Positions 1 to 10,260 of a stretch of 64,000 nt of DNA are shown in pieces. Every line of letters begins with the position of its first letter. Within the stretch, counting starts at the first letter, position 1. Below the pieces are notes generated by a model. It did no database searches, was not told the origin of the DNA, and saw only the letters and a program-made list of their open reading frames with translations. The DNA is from Patella vulgata (taxonomy: Eukaryota > Mollusca > Gastropoda > Patellidae): NCBI RefSeq assembly GCF_932274485.2, contig NC_065879.2:91383459-91447458 (forward strand). Reading direction: 5' to 3'. A program made the position numbers and the translations under genes.

Positions 1-359
1 GTAGTAATCACCCTGAATCGAAGGTTGGATGATGTTAGTGGGTTTTTATCGATATTTAAACAATTGTTTAAATTGTGTTGGCTAGCCTACAAACAAGGAT
101 AGCCAAGTGAATGATTTTGACATTTGTGACCCACTGACCGACTTCTACCATGCGCACCTTCTATAAATAGCACTCGTGGTGATTCGGGAGGATTAATATT
201 AATATACAATTTATTAATATAAAATTGTTTACCTTTTTTTCTGTATAGAATGGTGTGGAAATTGTCAACATCGCTCATCCAAAATTTCGTTAAAAAATCT
301 TCTCGGATTGCGTCTGCTAAACGAGAACGAATTTCGCGCTAAACAGTTATCCGGAAGTA

Positions 360-620
360 AACAAAGCGTGACGTATTTTGTAGAAAAAGACGAAATATCC
401 GACAACAATTGGTTTTTCATGGGCGCCGCCATCTTCAGACAATACACCGCACCGGTCTCTCGTTCTGAAGTGTCTTAAATCCAACTTATTAATTAGTTTG
501 ACCAGGTATTTACGTGAAGTAGAAAAAGGACGAAAAATCCGATCACATTGGTTTTTCATGGGCGCCGCCATCTTCCCACAATACACCGCACCGGCCTTTC
601 GGCCAATCAGCGGCGGTCTT
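360..620 (-). promoter_or_regulatory. YY1-type promoter region, copy A
   Basis: Two tandem modules of about 50 bases (near 400-455 and 545-595) each contain, on the minus strand, AAGATGGCGGC, the classic YY1 site, with an ATG inside the motif (M-A-A-P-M). A CCAAT-type sequence (GGCCAATCAGCGG, near 601-613) lies just upstream on the minus strand. This looks like a TATA-less housekeeping promoter facing left. Whatever it drives in copy A would lie outside the window. Confidence 0.5.
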
Positions 621-763
621 TTTGGCCCGTTGTCTAGCAACAAGCTGTGTTTGTTTATATTGAATGTGGTGACTAAAACCATCTTTTATTGGTCAAAAAG
701 GATGCTATCTGGGAATCCCAACTCGAAATAGACAAGGAGAATGACGTAGCTTACTGTTTACAC

Positions 764-773
764 CCATATAAGG
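764..773. promoter_or_regulatory. CArG box (SRF-type site)
   Basis: CCATATAAGG is a perfect CC(A/T)6GG serum-response element. A CRE-like TGACGTAG sits about 20 bases upstream (742-749). The same pair occurs in copy B (near 9302 and 9324). Function is inferred from motif match only. Confidence 0.35.
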
Positions 774-1323
774 GGGTTAGGATATACCAACAGCGTGGTA
801 AATGTCGGTGAATTCAAGCGAATTTTGCATTGCTATAAGTCAATTTTCCTTTGTTTTAAAGGCGTACCCTTTACAAAAACATAATTTAAGAGCTTTTAAG
901 AATACATTTCCAACATTTCAGATGATTTATTCGGTAAATTAGTGTTTAATCTTGCTAATTAGACAAAAAAAAAAAAATTGACATCTCAATGCATTTTCAA
1001 CAAATAATAGGTTTAACGTGCCATAGCGCAAAATCAATTAGTGCGACTTATGCCGGGTTTAGGCGTGAGAGATCACAATTGTGACCTGTAGAGTGTTCAC
1101 AAACATATGACGGACGGACAGGGGTGAAGACAATATACTTTCACGTGAAAATTTGGGCTAATAGCCTCTATCGCACTGTTATCATCCCGTCATTTGTTCT
1201 ACTTTTTCTGTTCATATAAATATCTAATACGCCTTTAAATTTTTTTCGCTAATCGCCCTGTAACAAATTTCACGTAAAAATTGTGGTCCCGTCATTAATT
1301 GCTCTACTCGTTTTGTACATATA

Positions 1324-2850
1324 CTATTCAAAAAAAGTAGGGGATATTTGATTTTTAAGTGCTATTAAAGTCACCTAATGAAACTGACGAAGAAACAAAT
1401 GACAAAATGAAATGAAGTTCACATTCATCGATTTATTCCAAATGATCGTTAGACTAAGTAAGGCACAGACTGACCATTATAAGGGTAAAATGATACCCGG
1501 GGTCAAACAGCAAAGTTACCACAGCATCACAACCAAGTCAGTAACGGGTAAATCCTCCTCTGTTTGCCAAACAAGCATTGATCCGACGTGGCATACTCCT
1601 AATGAGACGTCTAAGGTCATTTTGGTCCAGATTGTCCCATTCCTGTTGCAACGCAGCAGCAAGTTCTTGGACATTGGCAGGACGTTGTTGACGTTGACGT
1701 AACCTCTGTGCAAGCATGTCCCAGACATGCTCGATGGGGGAGAGCTCGGGACTCAGTGCTGGCCAAGGTAATGTGGTGATGTTCTGTTGTTGGAGGTAAC
1801 CTGTAACGATCCTGGCCCTGTGACATCTTGCGTTGTCATCCTGGAAGATGAAACGGCGGCCATGACGTCGTGCGAACGGCACAACATGGACTGCCAAGAT
1901 GTTGTCCCGGTAGTACTGGCCTGTAACACGCCCTGCAACAACATGTAAAGCCGTTCTTCCAGCAACAGTGATGCCTCCCCACACCATAACAGAACCACCC
2001 CCAAATCGATCATGTCTGATGACGTTAACGTCTTGGAAGCGCTCGTTTCGACGACGCCACACCCTCCTACGTCTGTCCAAAAAATCAACAGTGAACCTTG
2101 ACTCATCTGAAAACAACACATTGCTCCAGCGTCGATTATCCCAGTGTTGACGATCCCTACACCAACGACGTCTTGCCTGAATGTGATGATCTCTCAAACA
2201 AGGGATCACGCGAGGACGTCGGGCGCGAAGGTGACCCCTATGCAGTCGATTCCGAATCGTCTGGCCACTCACTCTCACACCAGTGTCTGTTTGAAGACGA
2301 GCGCTGATCTGATTTGCTGTGATGACACGATTTCTCAAGGCCAAGGTACGGATAAATCGATCCTGGGCTTGAGTTGTCGCCCTTGGTCGACCTGAGCGTG
2401 GTCTGTCCTGTACAGATTGTGTATCACGGTATCTGGACCATAGCCTGCTTATGACAGACTGAGAAACATTCATCGTCCGCGCCACAACCGCCTGTGTTGT
2501 GCCGATCTGTAGCATGCCAAGGGCACGTAACCTTTCATTTTGGGTAAGCCGACGCATATCAAAATTTGTTTTCTGGTCACTAAAACAATTAAACTGATGT
2601 TTCCACCCTGGAATTCAATGCCACAATGACTGTAACATTCAAAGTCAGAGTCGTGCAAATCTTGGGTTGGACCCCCATGATGATCCCAAGCATCACCTGC
2701 ATTCCATGCGGTAGCTATTGGTGCGTTTGGGCGTCACATGTAACTGGAAATGTTTCCTCTGTTAGGTTCTATAGTGACTTTTTTCGTAGTCATTTGCATA
2801 TTTTAGTATTATGCCCCCAAAATCAAATATCCCCTACTTTTTTTGAATAG
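1324..2850 (-). mobile_element. Tc1/mariner transposon, complete copy 1
   Basis: A 1527-base element bounded by TA on both sides (1322-1323 and 2851-2852) with terminal inverted repeats of about 32 bases that start CTATTCAAAAAAAGTAGGGG. It carries one intact transposase on the minus strand. The paralogous site in copy B is empty, so the insertion is recent or still polymorphic. A second full-length copy of the same length lies at 43591-45117 in opposite orientation. Confidence 0.96.
1538..2557 (-). CDS. Tc1/mariner transposase, DD34E type
   Basis: This 339-residue protein catalyses cut-and-paste transposition into TA dinucleotides. The N-terminal part (about 1-110) is a paired helix-turn-helix DNA-binding region with a GRPR AT-hook-like stretch (RPRSGRPRA). 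The catalytic DDE region follows: first Asp in FSDES, second Asp in FQDDNARCH, and Glu in SPIEHVWD, with 34 residues between the second Asp and the Glu as in Tc1 elements. No stop or frameshift interrupts it, and the length is normal for the family. It differs from the copy at 43884-44903 at about six residues, including SPEL in place of the more usual SPDL before the catalytic Glu. It lies inside intact inverted repeats, so the element could be autonomous. Confidence 0.95.
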   Translation of the reverse strand: MRRLTQNERLRALGMLQIGTTQAVVARTMNVSQSVISRLWSRYRDTQSVQDRPRSGRPRATTQAQDRFIRTLALRNRVITANQISARLQTDTGVRVSGQTIRNRLHRGHLRARRPRVIPCLRDHHIQARRRWCRDRQHWDNRRWSNVLFSDESRFTVDFLDRRRRVWRRRNERFQDVNVIRHDRFGGGSVMVWGGITVAGRTALHVVAGRVTGQYYRDNILAVHVVPFARRHGRRFIFQDDNARCHRARIVTGYLQQQNITTLPWPALSPELSPIEHVWDMLAQRLRQRQQRPANVQELAAALQQEWDNLDQNDLRRLIRSMPRRINACLANRGGFTRY

Positions 2851-3233
2851 TATATATATAAATATCTAATAATCTTTTAATTTTTTTTCGCTAATCACCT
2901 TGTAAATAATTTCACTCTGTACATATAACATGTAATTGTCCGACGACATCCCCAGATGAGCGAAAAGGTACCTTAAAGTGTGGAAATTGGTTTGTGTCGT
3001 CATACCTTTTAACTTTTATTTGCTTTCCGCGAAACAAGGTTGTGCAGCTTGACCATCCTTTGATGTTTTGTGTACCATTATTTCAAACAATGTATGGACA
3101 AGGTTCCAATGGTGTCTTATTTTATACAGTATGGAATTGTGGCTGGTGTGACGATTTTATTGAAATGATCTGGCAAGATACTGTTTGTATATTAAAGACA
3201 TTTTAAAAATATTGATACAATCGTGGATCTTAA

Positions 3234-4407
3234 AGGGGAAGACCAACGATTTTCAATAAGGTTTCCATAAATAATAAATATATATTTAGAAATAATCCAT
3301 CCTATAACATATGCAAAAAATAATTTGTAAGCGAGAAATTAATTTTTAATAATACCGGAAGTGACGTAGTTGGTTCGACACGCTCACTGGTCACTATAGT
3401 AAACATACAAATTTGGAGTAAGTTTAGCGCTGTATTTTGTGATCGTTTCGCCGTTTGGCAGAAAATCGGATGAAAGGTAATCTTTATTAGGATATTAAGA
3501 ACAAGAACTTACGGTGTTTTGAAGGTATAATATACAACGCGTTTGTGTAAATTAAGTTTCTAAACTGGACACTGTGACACAATTTAAGCCACATGTCTAA
3601 TTGTTTACATCACGTGATAGCTGGCACGTGACATATATTAACCGAACACAAATTGGCGACCTATTCGGCTAGCGACCGATTCGACCGATCCAGCTGGCAA
3701 CCTGTTCGTTGGCAACCTATTCAGAATAAATTCAACAGTCGCCCAAACTCATCTATTTTTATCAACCAATAAAATCCAACGTAACGTTTATCAAATGAAA
3801 GTAGAATATATTATCATTTATTCATTCCTTTAGCTCAGAATAGAGATGTAATTTCGCATTATCTTACAAAATTCTGGACATCCAACTAAATATATTCCGA
3901 AAGCTGATTAAATAAGCTTTCGAAATATTATTAGTAAAAGTTGGCACAATCATATTAAAGGGGTGCGCTCTCTTTCTGAATAGGTTGCCAACGAACAGGT
4001 TGCCAGCTGGATCGGTCGAATAGGTCGCTAGCCGAATAGGTCGCCAATTTGGTTCGGTTAATATCTGTCACGTGCCAGCTATCACGTGATGTAAACAAAC
4101 GCGTTGTATATTATACCTTCAAAACACCGTAAGTTCTTGTTCTTAATATCCTAATAAAGATTACCTTTCATCAGATTTTCTGCCAAACGGCGAAACGATC
4201 ACAAAATACAGCGCTAAACTTGCTCCAAATTTGTATGTTTACTATAGCGATCAGTGAGCGTGTCGAACCAACTACGTCACTTCCGGTATTAATAAAAATT
4301 AATTTCTCGCTTGCAAATTATTTTTTGCATATGTTATAGGAGGGATTATTTCTAAATATATATTTATTATTTATGGAAACCTTATTGAAAATCGTTGGTC
4401 TTCCCCT
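3234..4407. mobile_element. TTAA-flanked foldback transposon with ~500-base inverted repeats, copy 1
   Basis: Both ends read AGGGGAAGACCAACGATTTT inward and are flanked by TTAA (3230-3233 and 4408-4411). The two arms are near-perfect inverted repeats over about 330 bases. They continue with matching blocks containing GGCGACCTATTCGGCTAGCG and CAGCTGGCAACCTGTTCGTT, leaving only about 250 bases of unique centre. There is no transposase, so this is nonautonomous. TTAA target duplication and purine-starting ends fit Kolobok-type elements; piggyBac is the other TTAA family but usually starts CC. Diverged relatives of one arm lie at 34127 and 38063. Confidence 0.8.
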
Positions 4408-4662
4408 TTAATACAAACCCAGCACAGTTAGAACGTACAGTAAGATTTATAATGCACCTTAAATTACAGCTTATGTGGAAAGTCGCCGAAAAGGTTAGAT
4501 AAAAGTGAAGATAAATTTAAGTTTAAAATGCTTGAGTCTTTGGTCTCTGGAACATGTAAATAAATTATGGAAGAAAATGTCTATTGTCTATTTTTTAACT
4601 ATTATAGGCAGAACTGTCAGCCCTTTATGTATTAATCTTACAGAATGTCAATTTAATCTTAC

Positions 4663-4943
4663 CTAACTCATCCATAGCGGTATCATAACTACGGAAGACA
4701 GAGGCCTTAGTTTCTGATGATGGAAGCAGTTTCATTGTGAAATCTTTAAACCCTGGAATCCTTCCTGGTAAGATGATTCCATGAGTTTCTGTGAAGGAGG
4801 TGATGTACGACACAACACGCTTGATATCATCATAGGTCAAATATCGACGTTCAGCTCGTCTTCCACCAGATTTCTTTACTCGTGGTGTGAGGCCGTGCTC
4901 CTTGTAATGTTTGATGCAACTGTCAAGCTTGTCACCAGATATG
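4663..4943 (-). CDS. Exon of uncharacterised multi-copy invertebrate gene family (LTPRV / LPGR / LLPSS motifs)
   Basis: The exon lies between an AG acceptor (4944-4945) and a GTAAG donor (4662-4658) on the minus strand. It joins in frame to the exon at 6024-6736 (phase 2). The protein reads ISGDKLDSCIKHYKEHGLTP, then basic residues, ILPGRIPGF and KLLPSSETKASVF. I recognise this motif order from uncharacterised, often multi-copy proteins in molluscs and cnidarians that may derive from a mobile element; I cannot assign a function. The helical segment resembles a DNA-binding helix-turn-helix, which is inference. The family normally continues past LLPSS-T-K, and the next exon was not found; it may lie left of the window or be lost. 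The acceptor is supplied by the CATTTC tail of a SINE. Confidence 0.6.
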
Positions 4944-5110
4944 CTGAAATGAAATGAAATGGGGCTTAACATCTTATATTGAATTTCAACTTCCAAGGAA
5001 TATTTTAAGTGTTGGCCAATATGTACACATCACCTCATTTTTTTGTACCATCTGAACGACTAGACAGCTGTTCTTGTCTGCCGTCCTGCACCACTGATAA
5101 GTGGGAACTG
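4944..5110 (-). repeat. SINE-A fragment (3' part) providing a splice acceptor
   Basis: On the minus strand this is the 3' half of the SINE seen complete at 52851-53222. It includes the GACTAG/AGCTGTCTAGTCGTTC-like block and the CCCCATTTCATTTC tail. The tail runs straight into AG at the start of the coding exon 4943-4663. Confidence 0.75.
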
Positions 5111-6019
5111 CACCACAAAATAGTGTGGAAATGATACACTGTGCCACAATATGATACAGTATCATGTACTAGCCCAATAACCCGGCTGCATCACGATACA
5201 CGTTTTTACCAAATGGATTCAAAGTTATATTTATGAATCATAGATAAAATCAAATCAATATTATATAGTATTTTTGGCACTTTTTTTACTCAAACTGAAT
5301 CAAAATACACAATCTCTGATACAAAATTAAGTATGCAATTACCCAGTCACACGGACAAAGTCAAGTCAAACAAAAATCAGGTACACATACATGAAAACAA
5401 TCATGTACATGTATAGCCTAATTGGGTATGACATATTTTAAAGACTGAAATTTCTTTATATTGAAATTCCTGTTGCCGTTGACGTAGGTATATTTTGCAG
5501 ACTGAAATTTCTTTACATTGACATTCCTATTGCTGTTTACGTAAGGTAACAGAAAAAACGAAACGGTCCTACACTTTTGACCAGTAAGATGCAGCCAGCG
5601 TAATTACTACAGGACCTGGACATAATATAGTCCAAAGAAAAAATCGTCAAAAGTTATACAAAAATTTTAACACTTTTCGTAAAGACCACAGGCATTGCAA
5701 AGATGAAATGAGTGTCAAATGTGATTTAATTTGAGTAAAATTGATGGCTTCCGGTATTTTGACCAATGGAAAATGTCTTGTCAAGTATCTTGGTCAGATT
5801 TTGCATGACATTAGTAGGTCAGTTTTTGCAACGATTTGAAGTCTAGATGGCCGGGACATTATTATTCTACCAGGCTTTTATTACACAAAATTGATAGGTA
5901 ATTGCTATTTTATTGAAAAATATTGAGATGGCTCCCCCTAGATATAGAAATTTTTTACTAGTAGAATGAAAGCAGACAAATGTAAAAACATGCTGACATA
6001 TTTTTGAATAAAAATCAAC
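5111..6019. other. Intron and AT-rich spacer
   Basis: Intron sequence between the two coding exons of the minus-strand gene. A short duplicated phrase (GACTGAAATTTCTTTA-ATTGA-ATTCCT) occurs near 5443 and 5500. No gene or recognisable element seen. Confidence 0.5.
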
Positions 6020-6023
6020 TCAC

Positions 6024-6736
6024 GTGTGAATGAATTCAAACGCTGAATGACAGATCTGGTGTCCCTCAACAAAGTAGCTGGTTCGTTGACGTTGACGCTT
6101 TTGCTGTTTTGAACGTTTAGTACAGGTTGTCATCTCTGACCTATTCATGGTGGTACTCAATTTACCAAGGATAACTAAGTCCTTCTCAAAGTCAGTCATG
6201 GCTGACATATTCAAACGCATTTCATAAATGAGTTCCACGCTGAGCTGCTTCAGACATTTTCCATTTTTCTTAAATGCAGCACATGAACACTGGTAATCTT
6301 GAATCTTACGAAGTTCACATTCTTTATCTGTGTCGCAAATCAACTCTCCTACCATTCCCATGATAGTCTGCGCATCATTTTCTCGGATAACATCACCTTC
6401 ATTATCCTCATCAACAGATTGAATATCATCATCTTCATGGACATTGTCCATATAATGCCTGTCAACTGCACCAAGGACCACTGGTACATCAAAATCGTCA
6501 GCCAAAGACGGGTCCTCTGCACTGTCCAAGACACTAATGATTTCATCAGGCTCATCATAACCAGTCTCATGATCAATATCAAAATCCTCACCATTCATGT
6601 CATCAACAGAATCTGCGAAATATTCACTGACAAGTTCATACAATGCATTTTCATGAACATTGTTAACAATGTTCGAATGGCGCAAGTCATTCAGGGCATT
6701 TGCTGCATGAATATCAGTCCCACAAATTCTAGGCAT
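6024..6736 (-). CDS. First coding exon of the same uncharacterised gene
   Basis: Open from ATG at 6734-6736 to a GTGAG donor at 6023. An acceptor (TTTCTTTTGCTCAATAG) sits just upstream of the ATG, so a noncoding 5' exon is expected. The encoded ~238 residues are strongly acidic in the first half (many D/E) and contain a cysteine cluster (YQCSCAAFKKNGKC) resembling a small zinc-binding motif. A basic stretch (KRSKQQKRQRQR) and CHSAFEFIH at the exon end follow; CHSAFEFIHT-ISGDKL across the junction fits the family pattern. Function is unknown. A nuclear DNA-binding role is inferred from the acidic, zinc and basic regions only. Confidence 0.6.
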
Positions 6737-7083
6737 CGTTAACTATCTATGGGCGTTGACAACCTATTGAGCAAAAGAAATAGTAATAATTATGTTTTTA
6801 CTTTCTTAGAAAATATGAAATTCTTGCTTTAAAAGAAAGCCAAAATACAGGTAACAAATTTATTGTGGCCAACTGCATAATGAATTTTTGTAATGCTTTC
6901 ACTACATCATATGTAGGGTTGTATTTAATACAAAAAAAAAACCCATTTATTTCAGACCGCAGAAAGAAGAATATATAATATTAATACAGGATATTTTAAT
7001 AATATTGTTTATATTTTTAAAAAAACAACATTTATTTTCAATAGCAGCAGAAAAGGAAGGAAAAATATAATTCTTGAACTTAC

Positions 7084-7179
7084 CATACAATCACATAAAG
7101 GTAGTTTGATTATTAATAAGGTCAATCGCATACATGTTATAGTTATCGTATTTGAAATTTAGGCCCAAACTGAACACAT
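7084..7179 (-). other. Exon-like module 1 (probable noncoding 5' exon)
   Basis: Bounded on the minus strand by a good acceptor (TTCTTTTTCAG) and a consensus donor (GTAAGT), 96 bases. The same module recurs at 7470-7565 (96 bases) and 7816-7909 (94 bases) with both splice sites kept. All are upstream of the ATG at 6736, whose exon has its own acceptor. Every frame has a stop, so it is best read as alternative 5' untranslated exon. Confidence 0.45.
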
Positions 7180-7469
7180 CTGAAAAAGAAATTAATTGTC
7201 AATGTACCAGTAGGCCAATTGAGTATTTTAAAAGAAAGACAAAATACGGGTAACCAATTTATATTGTGGCCGATACAACTGCATAATGAATTATTGTGAT
7301 GCTTTCACTTCATTATAGGATATAATAATAGTACAAGATATTTTAATAATATTAAATGATATTGTTTATATTTTTTTAAAAAAAAAATTATTTTGGATAG
7401 CTGCAGAAAAATATAATTTATTTTCAATAGCAGCAGAAAAGGAAGGAAAAATATAATTCTTGAACTTAC

Positions 7470-7565
7470 CATACAATCACATAAAGGTAGTTTGATTATT
7501 AATAAGGTCAATCGCATACATGTTATAGTTATCGTATTTGAAATTTAGGCCCAAACTGAACACAT
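7470..7565 (-). other. Exon-like module 2
   Basis: Nearly identical to module 1 with intact acceptor and GTAAGT donor. Confidence 0.45.
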
Positions 7566-7815
7566 CTGAAAAAGAAATTAATTGTCAATGTACCAGTAGG
7601 CCAACTGAGTATTTTAAAAGAAAGACAAAATACGGGTAACCAATTTATACTGTGGCCGATACAACTGCATAATGAATTATTGTGATGCTTTCACTTCATT
7701 ATAGGATATAATAATAGTACAAGATATTTTAATAATATTAAATGATATTGTTTATATTTTTTTTAAAAAAAAATTATTTTGGATAGCTGCAGAAAAATAT
7801 AATTCTTAAACTTAC

Positions 7816-7909
7816 CCTACCATCACATAAAGGTAGTTTTATTATTAATAAGGCCAATCATACATGTTATAGTTATTGTATTTGAAATTTAGGCCCAAAC
7901 TGAACACAT
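7816..7909 (-). other. Exon-like module 3
   Basis: Diverged copy, two bases shorter, still with acceptor and GTAAGT donor. Confidence 0.4.
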
Positions 7910-8792
7910 CTGAAAAAGAAATTAATTGTCATATTTACATTATTACTATAAACTAGTTAAAATATCAGTAAAAACAAATATCAATGATTATTCATGAAAT
8001 TCAGTAATCTAAATCTTGCTTCATTGTATTTCATTTTAAATGAGGTGTACAGCTTATTATAACTATTTACGTAATACTTTCACTAAATGTAGGGGTGTAT
8101 CTAATAAAAAAAAAACCCATTCATTTCAGATTGCAGAAACAGAATGATATAATATAAATAGTATAGTACTATATATATTTTAATAATATGAAATGATATT
8201 GTTGTACCATGCATATTGCGACTGGACTGCTACTGCTAGGTCCTGCAGTACATAGCCAAGTTAACATAGGCCTATTATTGTGATTATGTCAATGTATCAG
8301 ACAGTAGCTGTACATAGGCCTACTCAGTATTTTAATAAAGGAAAGCCAACACACAGGTAACAAATTTATTGTGACCAATACAAATGCATAATGAATTTTT
8401 GTAAAAAATAAAAGATCGCATGGCTAGGCCTAGAATAACTAAATCGGGAATGAATTTGACAGTTGTGACCCACTAACCAACTATTTTTTTTTATTTTCTT
8501 TACCCACGGGCACCTGCTAGTACTAGTAGCCTATATAACTATTTTACTATAGGTAGTATAGTAGTAATCACCCTGAATCGAAGGTTGGATGATGTTAGTG
8601 GGTTTTTATCGATATTTAAACAATTGTTTAAATTGTGTTGGCTAGCCTACAAACAAGGATAGCCAAGTGAATGATTTTGACATTTGTGACCCACTGACCG
8701 ACTTCTACCATGCGCACCTTCTATAAATAGCACTCGTGGTGATTCGGGAGGATTAATATTAATATACAATTTATTAATATAAAATTGTTTAC

Positions 8793-9180
8793 CTTTTTTT
8801 CTGTATAGAATGGTGTGGAAATTGTCAACATCGCTCATCCAAAATTTCGTTAAAAAATCTTCTCGGATTGCGTCTGCTAAACGAGAACGAATTTCGCGCT
8901 AAACAGTTATCCGGAAGTAAACAAAGCGTGACGTATTTTGTAGAAAAAGACGAAATATCCGACAACAATTGGTTTTTCATGGGCGCCGCCATCTTCAGAC
9001 AATACACCGCACCGGTCTCTCGTTCTGAAGTGTCTTAAATCCAACTTATTAATTAGTTTGACCAGGTATTTACGTGAAGTAGAAAAAGGACGAAAAATCC
9101 GATCACATTGGTTTTTCATGGGCGCCGCCATCTTCCCACAATACACCGCACCGGCCTTTCGGCCAATCAGCGGCGGTCTT
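8793..9180 (-). promoter_or_regulatory. YY1-type promoter and possible first exon, copy B
   Basis: Two AAGATGGCGGC motifs on the minus strand and a CCAAT box face the exon-like modules and the gene at 6736. A usable donor (AAAAAAAG then GTAAAC) ends a possible first exon at 8793. This exon could splice to one of the tandem modules and then to the 6736 exon. The chain is inferred from splice signals; there is no transcript evidence. Confidence 0.4.
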
Positions 9181-10260
9181 TTTGGCCCGTTGTCTAGCAA
9201 CAAGCTGTGTTTGTTTATATTGAATGTGGTGACTAAAACCATCTTTTATTGGTCAAAAAGGATGCTATCTGGGAATCCCAACTCGAAATAGACAAGGAGA
9301 ATGACGTAGCTTACTGTTTACACCCATATAAGGGGGTTAGGATATACCAACAGCGTGGTAAATGTCGGTGAATTCAAGCGAATTTTGCATTGCTATAAGT
9401 CAATTTTCCTTTGTTTTAAAGGCGTACCCTTTACAAAAACATAATTTAAGAGCTTTTAAGAATACATTTCCAACATTTCAGATGATTTATTCGGTAAATT
9501 AGTGTTTAATCTTGCTAATTAGACAAAAAAAAAAAAATTGACATCTCAATGCATTTTCAACAAATAATAGGTTTAACGTGCCATAGCGCAAAATCAATTA
9601 GTGCGACTTATGCCGGGTTTAGGCGTGAGAGATCACAATTGTGACCTGTAGAGTGTTCACAAACATATGACGGACGGACAGGGGTGAAGACAATATACTT
9701 TCACGTGAAAATTTGGGCTAATAGCCTCTATCGCACTGTTATCATCCCGTCATTTGTTCTACTTTTTCTGTTCATATAAATATCTAATACGCCTTTAAAT
9801 TTTTTTCGCTAATCGCCCTGTAACAAATTTCACGTAAAAATTGTGGTCCCGTCATTAATTGCTCTACTCGTTTTGTACATATATATAAATATCTAATAAT
9901 CTTTTAATTTTTTTTCGCTAATCACCTTGTAAATAATTTCACTCTGTACATATAACATGTAATTGTCCGACGACATCCCCAGATGAGCGAAAAGGTACCT
10001 TAAAGTGTGGAAATTGGTTTGTGTCGTCATACCTTTTAACTTTTATTTGCTTTCCGCGAAACAAGGTTGTGCAGCTTGACCATCCTTTGATGTTTTGTGT
10101 ACCATTATTTCAAACAATGTATGGACAAGGTTCCAATGGTGTCTTATTTTATACAGTATGGAATTGTGGCTGGTGTGACGATTTTATTGAAATGATCTGG
10201 CAAGATACTGTTTGTATATTAAAGACATTTTAAAAATATTGATACAATCGTGGATCTTAA

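Larger units (their letters stand above)
1..4497. repeat. Direct segmental duplication, copy A (left end outside window)
   Basis: The sequence from base 1 to 4497 recurs at 8561-11524 in the same orientation with almost no differences. The one large difference is the Tc1 transposon at 1324-2850, present only here; the TA microsatellite at the insertion point also differs by two repeats. The similarity stops sharply after AAGGTTA at 4497. The left edge cannot be seen because the window starts inside it. It is either a very recent tandem duplication or two haplotypes placed in series by the assembler. Confidence 0.95.
6830..8410 (-). repeat. Tandem array, ~350-390-base units containing an exon-like module
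   Basis: Units repeat with periods of about 386 and 346 bases, with partial units at both ends. Each full unit contains AAAGACAAAATACGGGTAAC, a CTGCATAATGAATT block and the exon-like module described separately. Partial first and last units share the AAAAAACCCATT-ATTTCAGA phrase (6930 and 8110). Confidence 0.85.

Noticed and set aside
347-682. 111-residue minus-strand open frame (also at 8907-9242) as a protein gene
   Set aside because: Its apparent internal repeats come from two promoter modules with YY1 sites read in different frames.
1753-2395. Several open frames opposite to or out of frame with the Tc1 transposase
   Set aside because: They are shadows of the GC-richer transposase gene and have no family resemblance.
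7305-7517. 70-residue hydrophobic open frame
   Set aside because: AT-rich sequence of the tandem array; no start context or conservation between units.
7050-7920. CRISPR-like array from regular repeats
   Set aside because: Units of ~350-390 bases with no spacer structure in a eukaryotic genome; a plain tandem duplication.
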